Part shown: positions 41,740-53,400 of the stretch, in pieces
Layout: the number at the start of each line of letters is the position of its first letter
Position numbering within the stretch: position 1 is the stretch's first letter
DNA from: Nematopogon swammerdamellus
Lineage: Eukaryota; Arthropoda; Insecta; Lepidoptera; Adelidae
NCBI GenBank assembly: GCA_946902875.1
Contig: OX336344.1
Span: forward strand, 20,357,791 to 20,421,790
DNA length: 64,000 nt
Direction of reading: 5' to 3'
Program-made: the position numbers and the translations under genes
Notes under the pieces: generated by a model
The model's database searches: none
What the model saw: the letters and a program-made list of their open reading frames with translations, nothing else
Told to the model about the DNA's origin: nothing

Positions 41740-43215
41740 TTATATATTTTTTTTTTATTGCTACCGAACTGGGTGGCTCTGTCCGAGGTCGCAACCTCAG
41801 CCGCAGCCAATTTCACCCTCGAGGGGGTGCCAGTCCGGCTTGGAGGTGGACTAATGTTGCTGAGGAAAGGCTATTAACCCGCGATTTGAAGATCCGTGGA
41901 TTGTAGGAGTAGGGGAAGATATTCCCTGGGAGCCCGTTCCACACCTTTGCAGTGCGGCACAAGAACGATTTAGAGAATCGTGCAGTGCGAAGGACTCTTC
42001 CGTCAACTACAAAGGGGTGTTCCGCGAGAGTATGGCGGGTTTGGCGAAGGCGAACAGGAGGAGAAGGGATAAGGGAAGCAAGTTCGTCAGAGCAGCGGCC
42101 ATAATAGTACCGATAAAACAGGCTCAATGACCCAACTATACGTCTGTGCTTCAGAGGTTGAAGGTCCTTCGTGAGTACAGAGTCACCAATGAGGCGAATG
42201 GCTCGTCGCTGAATAGAATCCAAGGCTGAAAGAAGGTACTCAGGGGAACCCTCCCAAAGATGACTGCAATATTCAATCACCGGTCTTACTTGTGCTTTGT
42301 AGAGTGTAAGCAGTTGGACCGGCGGCGTGAAAAATCGCCGACATCGGTAAAGGATCCCTAATTTTCGAGACGCTAGTTTCGCCTTGGACTCTATGAACGA
42401 TCGAAACCCAACGTCCCTGGACACCTCCATACCCAGGACGCCCAGACTACCGTCGTTGGGGACTTGGCTGCCCTGAAAAGTGGCTTGGAGAGGAAACGGA
42501 TCAGCCTTAGTAGAGAAGGCACAAGCTTGCGTCTTGGCTACGTTGAAGTTGACCAAGTTCTTGTTCCGCCAAGAGGATACTTTTTCGAGAACCTGGTCAA
42601 CCCTAGCAACAGCTTCGCATCTCGCGTTTGCTGCTGAGGCTTCTCTACCCTTCCAGTCCTTGATGAACCCTTCGTGCACCGTGCTGTCGTCCGCGTAACA
42701 ATGTATTTCGCCGAGCGAGAGCATGTCGTTGATGAACAATAAAAACAGCGTAGGCGACTGCACGGATCTTTGTGGAACACCAGCATTGATTGAGTAGTCG
42801 GCCGAGCAGGCACCATCTAGGGTGACAAAGATCGACCGACCACTCAAAAAGCTGGAGATCCAAGTGCACAGTTTTGTAGGGACACCGTAGGCCGGAAGCT
42901 TGCTTAAGAGTCCCCGGTGCCAGACGCGATCGAATGCTTTGGATATGTCCAGAGCGACCGCCAGCGATTCCCCAAAACCATCGAGCCTTTCAGCCCATAA
43001 ATGCGTGACGTACGCTAGAAGATCTCCAGTCGACCTTTGCTTGCGAATTGTTTGTCGTCGAGGAGTTTAGAGTCTTCTAGGTACGTCAGGAGCGCTGAAT
43101 TGACAATACGCTCCATAACCTTACTCAAAAGTGAGGTTATCGCAATAGGGCGATAGTTCGATGGGTTCGCTGGGTTCCCCTTCTTGGGGACCGGCTGGAC
43201 CGAAGCTCTCTTTCA
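41740..43215 (-). mobile_element. LINE-B reverse transcriptase and C-terminus
   Basis: The minus strand encodes, in order, NPSNYRPIAITSLLSKVMER, SKAFDRVWHRGLLSKLPAYG, INAGVPQRSVQSPTLF, IHCYADDSTVH (catalytic YADD intact), LDSIQRRAIRLIGDS and KVWNGLPGNI. The last 344 codons (41813-42847) are one open frame, so this is the best preserved LINE here; upstream frameshifts exist near 43050. 5'-truncated. The 3' end is at about 41745 with a T-run. Confidence 0.9.
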
Positions 43216-43299
43216 GCAAGAAGGCATTGATCCGGAGGAATAGGAGCGTTTGAATAGGCGGGTGAGGACTGGCGCCAATTCCAGAGCACAATTTTTCAA

Positions 43300-43530
43300 G
43301 ATAAGATATTACTAGGTGGTAGGGTTTAACCCGCCCGGGTTGGTACCACCGCACTGAATGAAAGGTCGGTCGAAACGGCTATGTAAATAGTTTGTGTTTT
43401 CCGTCCAGATCAGTGTAGCCGGCACGACTGAATGGAAGCACTGATGTGGCACCAAGTTCACCCGGTGTTATGTGCTGACATCACGGATGTTGTAGGTGAT
43501 GTAGCCAACCGTGTCAGTTTCCATAAAAAA
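43300..43530 (+). mobile_element. SINE-1, 5'-truncated
   Basis: Body from ACTAGGTGGTAGGGTTTAAC to CCGTGTCAGTTTCCATAAAA. It abuts the 5' end of LINE-B. Confidence 0.75.
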
Positions 43531-43654
43531 AATATATAAGAAGTCAGTAAGCCTTTTATGAGAGATATAATAAAAGGGCTATCAAGCCGGCAGGCATTCG
43601 CAATCCCCTCATTTTCAGTATAGAATGGCGTTTTTTTAATAAAAAATAAATTTA

Positions 43655-43770
43655 ATAGCTTGCAAAAGCATGCGAAAATAAAATGACACATTTCCGGGTG
43701 CACACGCTTTCGATCAGATGTGAAGGTTTCCCGCACGTCTCGTAAACTCCATTCTTGCCGCAAAGCGTAA
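43655..43770 (-). pseudogene. Decayed TIL pseudoexon of class A
   Basis: Minus-strand text reads LCGKNGVYETCGK, then ESVCTRKCV, and in a shifted frame ACFCK, matching the T18/T2 pattern CGKxEVFxxCG, VCTRQCV and GCFC. The segment between C2 and C5 is shortened, C3 and C4 are gone, and no acceptor or donor is left. It is a relic of a class A exon in the 3.6-kb gap between T23 and T24. Confidence 0.65.
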
Positions 43771-44039
43771 GCGAGAGCGAGCAAAACTTATTGACACGCA
43801 TGGGTTTCGAACAGACAACCTCATAATATGAGCACTAAACAAACAAAGCACAACTGCAGACACACAAGGCAAGACTAAACAGTTCACTCACCTGACTTGC
43901 AAGTAGACCTTCAGTCCAGTCAAACTTTACATAGACGACGACCAAGGTATTGATAAGCGAGAAATGACTGCGCTTTCATAAATCGAACTTGATTAACTTC
44001 GAAAATGCCTACTTTATTATTATTTTTTTTAAATGAAAA

Positions 44040-44330
44040 CAACATGGGTGGCTGTGCCGAGGGACCAATGGTTCAGCCGACAGAGCCAAATTCATCTCGT
44101 GTCGCGAAACTGCGCTCGGTGAGATACCATCCCAGCAGATTTCCGGACCTTTTCTGGGTTGTTTAGCCTATTGATACAACGCTTGAAGACCGAAAGACAG
44201 TTCCACACCCTAGCGGTGCGACAAATGAACGATTTTAGGAAACTATGTACTCTCAAAGGCCCAATACCATTAGCAAAACGGTGCTCAGCTTCTCTGTCAC
44301 TTAGAGTCCTGTCAGGTAATATAATAAGCT
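44040..44330 (-). mobile_element. LINE-C 3' end
   Basis: Same ACATGGGTGGCTGTGCCGAG border and CAACGCTTGAAGAC block as 22025-22320. Confidence 0.7.
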
Positions 44331-44714
44331 TCCCATATTGTGCCCTCTAAAGACGGTTAGAAGTATGGATCACTAACAATGTATCCATTTTAATGGATTA
44401 GAATGTAACCACATTCGAATCCATTTTGGCAATGATATTTTAAGAAAGATACATTGTCTATACGACATTCGGTGCTCACACACGGCACGAACTTGAAACG
44501 TTGACAGAAAGAACTATAAAGTGATGCGCCCACTAGTCTTATTCCAATTATCAAGGGAGGGAATTCCAGTTATGTGGCGGTTGGTATACCTGACAACTAC
44601 TTAGGAAGGACGACGCACGTCTGAACACGCGCGTCGTTATTGGGAGACTGAATTCTAGCACGACAACTGTCTTGGTATTAATGTGCCACTTTGGGAGCTC
44701 GAATAACCTATCTA

Positions 44715-45070
44715 CCTCCTTTTTATTAGGTTTCCGTATCCCGTACTGAAGCCTATTACTAAGCCTCCGCCGTCCGTCCGTCCGTCCGTCTGTCCGAGGG
44801 CTGTATCTCTTGAACCGTAATAGGTAGCCCGTTGAAATTTTCACAGAATGTGTTACTATGGCGGATATAACAACAAATAAGAAAAATAAGAGAATGTTAA
44901 AAATTAAGGGGGGTTCCCATACAACAAACGTCCGAAAAATCGATTAGTCATACTATTGAATAATAGATGGCGCCATAGGATTTTATACATTGCATTGTTG
45001 AAAGACAAAAGATAGGCGGATAGTAGCGGTTAGATACGGAAGCTTCCGTGCGCGAGTAAAACTCGCACCT
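44715..45070 (-). mobile_element. SINE-3 copy
   Basis: Reversed copy, with GTCCGTCCGTCCGTCTGTCC and the head GCGCGAGTAAAACTCGCACC at 45049-45068. Confidence 0.75.
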
Positions 45071-45194
45071 AATTAACATATAATATCATTGCATTGTGGT
45101 CGGTATTCGCTTTTGGATGGCTAGTTTCTTCGACAAGGTAATTGTGTTCATCCTTAAGAGCCAGTTCGCTTAGTGTTAGTAAGGAAGTACTCAC

Positions 45195-45377
45195 GGCACT
45201 CGCTAGGTAGCACACAAATGCCTCGATCGTTCCTGACATAGCCAGGTAAACAGAAGCAGCCCTTCTTGCACACAGCGGTGCACCCAATCTCTTGATCCTT
45301 GTTCTTGCAAGTCTTAGGGCAGGCGGTGCCGCAGTCGCTGTATTCTTCGTTGACACCGGGACAGGGAATTGGTGAAT
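45195..45377 (-). CDS. TIL exon T24 (class A)
   Basis: Acceptor TTTATCCAG and donor GTGAGT bound 183 bases. Ten cysteines; start SPIPCPGVNEEYSDC, CPKTCKNKDQEIGC, loop TAV, KGCFCLPGYVRNDRG and CVLPSEC. T30 is a sister with near-identical sequence over most of the exon. Its first half differs from T30 by extra residues (PIPCPG against KQCG). Inferred P1 Ala. Confidence 0.92.
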
Positions 45378-45644
45378 CTGGATAAAAATAAAGTTTATGG
45401 AAACGTGACACTGTTGGCTACTTGACCTACTACATCGGCGAACTAGGTTAGGATCGACCGCACCACTGATCTACCGAGGCTGACATCATCATCTACCACA
45501 CAGTCTATTCCCAAATCAGTGATATTTCCCCTTGCCTGGTCGTGTTAGAATTTCATTATATTTCATTGAGGCCGAATTACATTGTGCGTCGTGCGTGACG
45601 AAATCAGTATACTACGGTGGAATGTCCTCTGATTTATATATTTT

Positions 45645-46015
45645 TTTTCTATGGGTGGCTGAGTCAATGGACCAGAGCACATGCCACGACCAGAAGGTCC
45701 CATGCCGGAAACTTCCCATTGGATTGCTGGCTGTACTGGGCTAGAGAAGAACACATACGATACTCCTATGCGGCTATCATACGTCCAGTACGGTGGTACC
45801 AACCAATCGGCTACAATTTTGAGCCTACCACCTAGTAAGAAGCAGGCAAGAGAACTATAGTTTTACATCGGTTCCGAACGGTGAAGAAGCAGTTGTCTGT
45901 ATGCACGTAGGTAAGTATTTTCGTCAGAAAAAAAGAACTCATTGGTTCGGCCTGATTCGAACGTTGGACCCTGAGATCTAGAGTCCAAGCTCCAAGCCGA
46001 CCACCCGCCTCGGAT
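45645..46015 (-). mobile_element. SINE-2, diverged
   Basis: Shares the CCACCTAGTAAG and CACGTAGGTAAGTATTTTCG blocks; the tRNA-like head has changed to CGAACGTTGGACCC. Confidence 0.7.
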
Positions 46016-46419
46016 GTTAAAAGTAAGTTAGAAAAATTACAAAATAATAAAAATTTTAAAATACCCGCGCATATTTTTTATGCTTAGTGGTCCCCCGGCT
46101 CCTTTAAGTAACTAAACTGAAATATTTTTTTTATTTTTAAGGGGTCGGGGATTTTAAAATTTATAATTTAACTTTTATTTCAAAACTTGAAAAGGTTTTT
46201 TATAAAAAAAAACGGATCCAAGTCGGTCCATCCGTTTTCGAGCTACGATGTCAAAGACAGACACAGAGATACACACGTTAAACTTATAACACCCCTTCTT
46301 TTTCGTCGAGGGTTAATAAAATGTGAGTTTAATAGCAATATGTTTATGTACCTATATCATTTTGTTGTTCTTGAACTTAAATAAATTAAAAAACAAGGCT
46401 GAGGAGATGGGTCAGCCAT

Positions 46420-46960
46420 CACGCTGTATCTTGACAATCAGAGCGGATAATCGGTGTAGTGATGCAAGAACTTTCGTCAAATTACCGCACAACAGAGACC
46501 ACACCTTCAGCAAAGTATTAGGACAAATTACTATCAAGCACCAAGTAAGGCACGAATAATTCATGACTCGGTGGATAGACCATGCCAAAGCGATAGGCGG
46601 CTAACCTGTCGCCCTTAGCACAACATTATGTCCTATACAGATACAGATATTTATTTCGCCATAAAGAACACACAACAATAACAATATTACATTGAGACAT
46701 ATGCATATTCAGTATAGTTCGTCATAGTTTTTGTTTTATCCCGTTCAGCAATGCAATCTATATAAGGAAGAATCGGGCAAGAAACCTTATAGAGCTTTTT
46801 CTTTAAAATGCTTAAATATAACTTACATGCTAATTTTTTATTATGTTAACTACATCTAATAAAAAATATAAAACATAAAAAATATAATGTACCTACCGTA
46901 TTAGCATGTAACTATTCATTCTGTGTGCAATAAAATTCATTTTATTTTGATTTGATTCAG
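46420..46960 (-). mobile_element. Repeat D (minus) and LINE-D 3' end (minus)
   Basis: 46420-46640 is repeat D reversed. 46640-46960 begins with AGATACAGATATTTATTTCG and CCATAAAGAACACACAACAA, the complement of the LINE-D 3' end at 55165-55245. Confidence 0.65.
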
Positions 46961-46983
46961 GTTTCATAATAAAACCGACTCAC

Positions 46984-47169
46984 CACACTCTTCAGGGTAA
47001 ACGCAGACACCGTCCTTGCGTCGCACGAAGCCCTTTTTGCAGAAACAGCCGACTACGCACTGCAGTGTGCACACCCGGTTCTTACTGTTGTAGTTGTCGC
47101 AAGTATCCGGGCAGGCTGTGCCGCATTGCAGGAACTCTTCGTTGGGATCTTTGCATTGATTGTTTGCCG
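46984..47169 (-). CDS. TIL exon T25 (class A)
   Basis: Acceptor CCACGCAG and donor GTGAGT (leftover G) bound 186 bases. Ten cysteines; [14 protein letters not shown] start, [15 protein letters not shown], loop [18 protein letters not shown] and CVYPEEC. It closely matches T20 in the first two thirds. The inferred P1 is Leu. Only about 320 bases downstream of its donor lies a retroposon tail with a minus-oriented LINE 3' end. Confidence 0.9.
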
Positions 47170-47319
47170 CTGCGTGGAGAACAATTCAGAATTTACATAC
47201 ATAAGTACATTCAAAACATTTCACACACGCTGAATGCCGACAATCGGGGTAAGCAGAGTAATCGGTGTTGTGCTGCAAGAGCTAGTGACGAAGGAACCAT
47301 GTCAGCTTCCATAATATAA

Positions 47320-47720
47320 AACCGGTCAAATGCGAGTCGAACTCGCGCACCGAGGGTTCCTTATCGCCATGTCATGGTTAGCGCCACTCACGCTATCTAT
47401 GGCGTGTTATGAAATGCTTCATATTAGTTAAATGTCATGATTAGTTAAAATGCTTCACCCTCTATTCGGTACATGGGGCGCGCGCATACACTTTTTTGGT
47501 TTCTTCTATGGGAACCCCGTGAATTTTTTACTTTTCTTATTTTTATTATTTGTTGTTATATCGGCCATAATAACACATATTCTGTGAAAATTTCAACGGG
47601 CTACCTATTACGGTTCAAGAGATACAGCCCTCGGGCAGACAGATGAACGGATGGAAAGACAGACAGACGGCGTAGGCTTAGTAATAGGGTCCCGTACCGG
47701 ATACGGAACCCTAAAAAGGA
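47320..47720 (+). mobile_element. SINE-3 copy beside T26
   Basis: Full body from GCGAGTCGAACTCGCGCACC to GGATACGGAACCCTAAAAAG. Confidence 0.8.
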
Positions 47721-47739
47721 AATATGTAAGACTACTCAC

Positions 47740-47916
47740 GGCACTGTTCCGGCAAAACGCAGGCACCCTCCTCGTTCCTCACGTAGCCCGGAATACAGAA
47801 GCATCCCTCTACGCATTTTGCAATACACTTGATTTTTGCATCCTTGTTCCTGCAGGTTTTAGGGCACGCCGTCCCACATGTGTTGTACTCTTCGTTCTCT
47901 CCGCACGTTTGTGGTT
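47740..47916 (-). CDS. TIL exon T26 (class A)
   Basis: Acceptor GACCAG and donor GTGAGT bound 177 bases. Ten cysteines; PQTCGENEEYNTCGTAC, loop IAK, VEGCFCIPGYVRNEEG and CVLPEQC. With T27 it forms one half of a duplicated A-F pair whose other half is T28-T29. A SINE of the GGGTTCCGTA type ends 20 bases from its donor, and a similar remnant lies beside T28. Confidence 0.92.
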
Positions 47917-47959
47917 CTGGTCGAAGAAGAAACATTTGAGAATTTGTTACGACGACACA

Positions 47960-48680
47960 AACATTTTGAACAGTTAGTGGTTTTGGAGCATTCGTTGAAA
48001 AGTGTACTTGATAGATAAAGGATTTTATAATATACTTACCTACTTTTATTTTGGTATTTTATTTTTCTGCAAAACCTAATTTCAATTTCAATGGAAGATA
48101 CTACATACTAATATAATGAGACACTTGGAAACTTTTGTGAGAAATCACAGTATTATATTGTCATAGCATATTAATCCCTTAGAAAAGTATATGTTAATTG
48201 TAAATGTATTTGTATTGTATGTAATGTATTGTATGTATAAGTAAGTGATTTTATTATGTGGATAGTCATTAATAATATAATACTCGTAACAAAATTAAAG
48301 AAAAAAATACCCTGCGAAGTTTCTTGCTCGCTCTTCTCCGTCGGTGTAATCGAACCATATAAAACAAATTGTGACCAGTGCTTGAGTGCAGTCTTACCGC
48401 ATTAAGAATTATCAATAAACAATAAACAACAATAAATACGAATAAGTATTGTCCATTGCTTAAGCTAAAATTGTACTCCACTGGCATAGTAGCATCGTAC
48501 TGGACGAAATATGACCGCACAGTATAGCCTCGGCTCTATTCTTGTCTAGTCGATCATAACCTAAAGGGAAGTTCACAGTCCAGGATGTCTCAGCGGTGAT
48601 ATTTGCTGGTCAGACCATGTGCACTGGCCCATCTCACTCTGCCCATACTGAATTTCTCAAAAAGAACTACTTACGTGTGA
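47960..48680. other. Intron with one retroposon tail
   Basis: 48250-48440 is the CTGCGAAGTTTCTTGC tail repeat. The rest is AT-rich with a SINE-2 scrap at 48480-48620 (TAGTAGCATCGTACTGGACG). Confidence 0.5.
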
Positions 48681-48990
48681 GGCCGGTACTTAAAAATAAT
48701 AGCCCCACTGTGTCTCTCCCCGTGCATATCGTAAAAGGCGACTAAGGGATAAGGACGAGATGCCGTGCTAAACGGCGACAGGAAAGCCACCTCTCGCCTT
48801 GGCACGGTCCTTCCACCGAGTCATGCAGCAGATGGGTCTTTTTGCCTTACTCGCTGCTTGATAGTTATCTTCCGTCCGAAGACATTGCTAAACGTGGTGG
48901 TCGATGTTGTGTTGCAATTTTACAGAGTTCTTGCAGTACAGCACCGATTACTCTGCGGACCCTGATTGTCGGGACACAGCGTGTGTGGTA
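48680..48990 (+). mobile_element. Dispersed repeat D
   Basis: Full copy ending at GGGACACAGCGTGTGTGGTA, about 25 bases from the T27 donor. Confidence 0.7.
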
Positions 48991-49015
48991 TCTATGTATG
49001 TATGTAACTACTTAC

Positions 49016-49213
49016 GAGGACCGGGGCACCGGTCGCTTAGAATGCAGACTCCTCTCTTGTCCCTCAAGTATCCTGGGATGCAGTCGCAGCCAGGCTCGCA
49101 GGGTTGAGGCTGAACGCACAGGTACGTCGTGAAGATGGACTCGCAGGTCTGCGGCGGGCAGAGGATTCGGCATTTGCGCTCAACCTCATTCGGACCGCAT
49201 TGCTGACTGCCAG
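49016..49213 (-). CDS. TIL exon T27 (class F)
   Basis: Acceptor TTATCCAG and donor GTAAGT bound 198 bases. Ten cysteines; SQQCGPNEVERKC, CPPQTCESIFTTYLC, loop VQPQP, EPGCDCIPGYLRDKRG and CILSDRC followed by PGP before the splice. T29 is nearly identical, including the intron leader MDHFS-like text upstream of the acceptor, which is only intron carried along in the copy. Confidence 0.92.
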
Positions 49214-49259
49214 CTGGATAAGAGAAGTGATCCATGTAGCGGTTTGCGAAAGTGCGGTA

Positions 49260-49800
49260 TAGATATACACACCAAAACCATTTAATAGATACCTACTAAT
49301 GATATCCTATAAATTTTTTTAATAAAATTATAGTAATAAGAATGAACAAAAAAGGTAAATTACAAATTTAAAAAACACCGACACATAAAAACCCTTAAAG
49401 TGTTAAATATAATTGCCGCTTAGTAAATTAAAGACGGCGGGGAACCGAGTAATTTTTAATTAGCATTTTAAAATTATTAACAAATATGTTTTTATTCTTT
49501 ATAACGAGCTCTTTCCATTGATATGTAACATGACATGATGCACTTGAAAAAATAAAAACTTTTTAATTTGGGCCCCCAAAATTTGGCCCCAAAATCTAAA
49601 TTCGTTCATTTACGTTATACGTCCGTGATTGGGTCATAAAACTATATACTTAATATATACAAAATTTCCACTTTTTTCGGCTAATAAATTGGGCGAAAAT
49701 AAGACGTGAGAGACAGACAGACAGACAGATACCAGAGTGATGCTATAGTATTTATATTTTCCTCTTTTGAGGTACGGAACACTAAAAATAAAATATGTAA
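49260..49800. other. Intron between T27 and T28
   Basis: AT-rich. The end (49700-49800) is a SINE-3 remnant with GACAGACAGACAGACAGA and GGTACGGAACACTAAAAA. Confidence 0.5.
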
Positions 49801-49810
49801 GACTACTTAC

Positions 49811-49987
49811 GGCACTGTTCCGGCAACACGCAGGCACCCTCCTCGTTCCTCACGTAGCCCGGAAGACAGAAGCATCCCTCTACGCATTTATCGATACACC
49901 TGAACTTTGCATCTTTGTTCTTGCAAGTTCTTTGGCACGCTGTTCCACAGGATTTGTACTCTTCGTTCTCTCCGCAGGTTTGTGGTT
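49811..49987 (-). CDS. TIL exon T28 (class A)
   Basis: Acceptor TTCGTTAG and donor GTAAGT bound 177 bases. Ten cysteines; PQTCGENEEYKSCGTACQRTC, loop IDK, VEGCFCLPGYVRNEEG and CVLPEQC. It is the sister of T26. The C-terminal half is shared with T14 and T21 almost base for base, but the loop carries Asp instead of Ala or Glu. Confidence 0.92.
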
Positions 49988-50506
49988 CTAACGAAAAAGA
50001 AACATTTCAGAAATTGTTATGATAATCGTATAATAATTTTGAACAGTTTAGTGGTTTCAGGGTACATGTTGAATGATCTACTTAATATATAATAGAATGT
50101 TATGATCTGCTTGTGTTTTAGCATTTAATTTGTCAATATTTTCTTAAATACATACATACTTCATTATAATTTAAATGGGATATACTACGATGAAATTAGG
50201 CACTTGGAATTGCCTCATTTCATTATAACACAGATTATAACATCCATTATCTATCGAGTGAAACTAAAAAAAAATATAAGTATGTGAGAAATCACTCTCT
50301 GTCACACATACAGTCATATAGCCTTATTAACTCCCATAGAAATGTACCTACATATTAAATGTAAATGTGTAAATACGCGATGTTATATGTGGATAGTACT
50401 AACATATTTGTAATAATGATATTTGAGGCACCTTTTCAGGGGTGATATTAGCTGTGATATTGCCTGACTCAACCCATACCGAATTGCTCAAAATGAAACC
50501 ACTTAC

Positions 50507-50701
50507 GAGTGGGGCACCGGTCGCTTAGAATGCAGACTCCTCTCTTGTCCCTCAAGTATCCTGGGATGCAGTCGCAGCCAGGCTCGCAGGGTTGAGGCTG
50601 AATACAGTTGTACAAAGTGAAGATGGACTCGCAGGTCTGCGGCGGGCAGATGATTCGGCATTTGCGCGGAACCTCGTTCGGACCGCATTGCTGATGGCCA
50701 G
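50507..50701 (-). CDS. TIL exon T29 (class F)
   Basis: Acceptor TTCCCCAG and donor GTAAGT bound 195 bases. Ten cysteines; HQQCGPNEVPRKC, CPPQTCESIFTLYNC, loop IQPQP, EPGCDCIPGYLRDKRG, CILSDRC. The sister T27 lies 1.5 kb downstream. Only the loop and the C4-C5 spacer differ clearly between the two. Confidence 0.92.
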
Positions 50702-51300
50702 CTGGGGAAGAGAAATGATCCATGTAGTGGTTTGCGAAAGACCGTTATAGAATTAATAAATTTTTGAATTACAATTATAGTAACTATTAAATTTATTGTG
50801 TATTCCATAGTTTCGTCCCTATGTAGATAAGCCACGCTTGGACATGTCGAAAATTCCGCCAGTTCTAAATTCAATGCGAAGAAGAACCGACAACAAACTT
50901 CGTAAATCATAATGTTTCGTTAGTACCTTATAAGTATTATGTTATGATAACGTGCAAATAATAATTAACCCATACTACCGCTCACAAGAGCATTAATATT
51001 TACAGCATAAACATGAATACTGAAGAATCTGACCACTCTGCCTATTTACATTACCTATATCTGGTGTATAGTGCCATCGTCAATTTAATTTATTTTTTTA
51101 TAGTAAACAAAAATTTAGTTAAATCAAATTAAAAGAACACGATATTTAAAACGCCAGAGAAAGTGCAGAAACATTTCGTGAATAGCTCGCTAATGGTAAC
51201 GACGGGGAACGACGTTATATCTACTGAAATATCAATAGAACTAGTAGAAACAGAAAGATAAAAATGAACGCTCGTGGATAGGATAAGTAATTCTACTCAC

Positions 51301-51477
51301 GGCACTGGCTAGGTAGCACACAAACGCCTCGATCGTTCCTGACATAGCCCGGTAAACAGAAGCAGCCCTTCTTGCACAAAGCGATGCACTTAATCTGTTG
51401 ATCCTTGTTCTTGCAAGTCTTAGGGCAGGCGGTGCCGCAGTCGCTGTATTTTTCGTTGACGCCGCATTGTTTTTGCG
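51301..51477 (-). CDS. TIL exon T30 (class A)
   Basis: Acceptor TTGTTCCAG and donor GTGAGT bound 177 bases. Ten cysteines; QKQCGVNEKYSDCGTAC, CKNKDQQIKC, loop IAL, KKGCFCLPGYVRNDRG and CVLPSQC. It is the sister of T24, 6 kb downstream. A CpG-rich stretch with a TATA-like motif lies 1.1-1.4 kb upstream and could be a promoter, but no leader exon is evident. Confidence 0.92.
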
Positions 51478-51489
51478 CTGGAACAAAAA

Positions 51490-52615
51490 TGAATGTTAGA
51501 CAGCTAATTTTAGGTAGTCAGAAATTAGGATATTCTATAACGAGTGAATGAAACAAAAATAATGGTGTTGATTTCTTTATTATCATAGAAGGCGATTTCC
51601 AAAATCATGATCTCTTTTAAAAGTTCGCATCATATTCGTTGTTACAAATCTTTTAGTTACTGATCAAAGATTGAAATGGATACATTTTGTGTTGACTCCA
51701 CCTGTAATGAATGAACGTTAAACAATTATTACATTATTTCGGTGTTTTGAAGACGTGTGAACAAAAGAAACACTCCAGGCACACAAGTAATAATCATAAA
51801 TAAAAACAAACAATAAGGCAAACGCTACACAAGCATAATATAAGCATTATAGTCACATTATACAGGTAAAGACAAGCATTCTGCAAAGATACCGCAGAAT
51901 AAAAGAGGTAACTCTGTATGTGAAATAGAAGCCGTAACTGTAATTAGTTGAGAACCTCGTTGAGAACATTTATTAACACCGCTGCCTTTATTGCAATACT
52001 TTCAATCACCTGTGGTCAATCACCTGCGTAATCTTTGCACAATAACCTTTTATAAATTAGAGACAAGCCATAGCGTTATGTCTAAATTATTTGAATTTAA
52101 CAATATCCAATATAGAAAGCGGAAGAAAATCGAAAATAGACTTAAATTTTTACAAAGAGATAGATTAAATTGTTAAAGTTGAGACAATCAGAAACATTGT
52201 TATTGTTCACACAAAACTTGTAATGTAAAGGTTGAGTTAAAATAAGGTTTTCAATTAATGCGTTCGTCAGACGTCACCATACCAATTATGTGAACGTTAA
52301 CAAAATTTGTAGAAGAAAAGTTTTTCAGTAGAGTTATATTCTAAATCAGGGATGAGGAAAAGACTGCCACATTTTTACAAGTTAATGTATTTATTATATA
52401 CTATATTCGGCCAGTGTTGACAGTGACTCATTGCAAATAATGAGCATTTACATAGAGGGGAATTCTCTGAACCTGTCCGAACAGAATTCACTTTTGTTAT
52501 TAGAGTTAATCCTTTTGAAAAATAAAATTGGTAAAGAAATAATGTAGAAATAATTAAATTCCTCAAATAAGATGAAACAAATAAAAAACAAAAACTTACC
52601 GAGATTTGTATTATT
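51490..52615. other. AT-rich intron, nothing identified
   Basis: No exon, repeat family or tandem array was recognised. Confidence 0.5.
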
Positions 52616-52870
52616 CAGGAAAATTTACTATGTAAATTAGGATGGAATATTTTATAATTAATTATAAGTACTACTGGCCACAATGTTTCTAAATTACGGT
52701 ACGAATTGCGTTGCGCGCGCGACGGCAAAAACAAACGCATGCGTCCGTGTCGAATGACTTCATTAATGATGGCTGAGCTATGAGCTGAGAGTAAGTAAGC
52801 GCGCATTCACCCCCTCGGGGTTTGAGAGACGCGCTAACCTGTGATGGATGAGTCACTGTCAACACTGGTC
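52590..52870 (-). promoter_or_regulatory. Possible promoter upstream of T30
   Basis: A CpG-rich block (52690-52860, with GCGTTGCGCGCGCGACGG) is followed, going down the minus strand, by TATAAAATATTCC near 52650 and a strong donor TCTCG/GTAAGT at about 52600. Those could be a promoter and a short 5' exon, but no ATG or signal peptide is seen. Confidence 0.2.
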
Positions 52871-53079
52871 GAGCAGAGTATAGATGTGCCCGCGGCCCCG
52901 CTATAGGTAACGTAGCATTTTGAAGATGTGACAGAATGTGCAGAACAGTGAAAACCGTTTATAAATCGATAAAGAGGTTCTCGAGTTATAAGGATATTCA
53001 TATATTGACGTACGTTACACGGTCGGTGGCCGGTTGTCGATAATCGAAAAGTAAGAGTAATTATTCACTTTTGGTACCG

Positions 53080-53400
53080 TGTGGGGGCGCCGGGACTTAA
53101 AAATAATAGCCCCACTGCATCTCTCCCTGTGCATGTCGTAAAAGGCGACTAATAAATCATGACACGATTCCGTGCTAAAGGGCGACAGGCTAGTCGTCAC
53201 TCAACTTGGCACGGTCCTTCCACCGAGTCATGCAGCAGGTGCGTCTTCGTGCCTTACTTGCTGCTTGATAGTTATCTTGTCCTAATACATTGTTAAATGT
53301 AGTGGTCGGTTTTGTGCTGTAACTTACGAGAGTACTTGCGGTACAACACCAATTACTCTGCTTACCCCGATTGTCGGAATACAGCGTGTGGTATGTATTT
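53080..53400 (+). mobile_element. Dispersed repeat D
   Basis: Complete copy; starts TACCGTGTGGGGGCGCCGGG. Confidence 0.7.

Noticed and set aside
43871..43900. Donor-like GTGAGT at 43.88 kb as the end of a leader exon
   Set aside because: Upstream sequence has ATG followed at once by TAA and no open frame.
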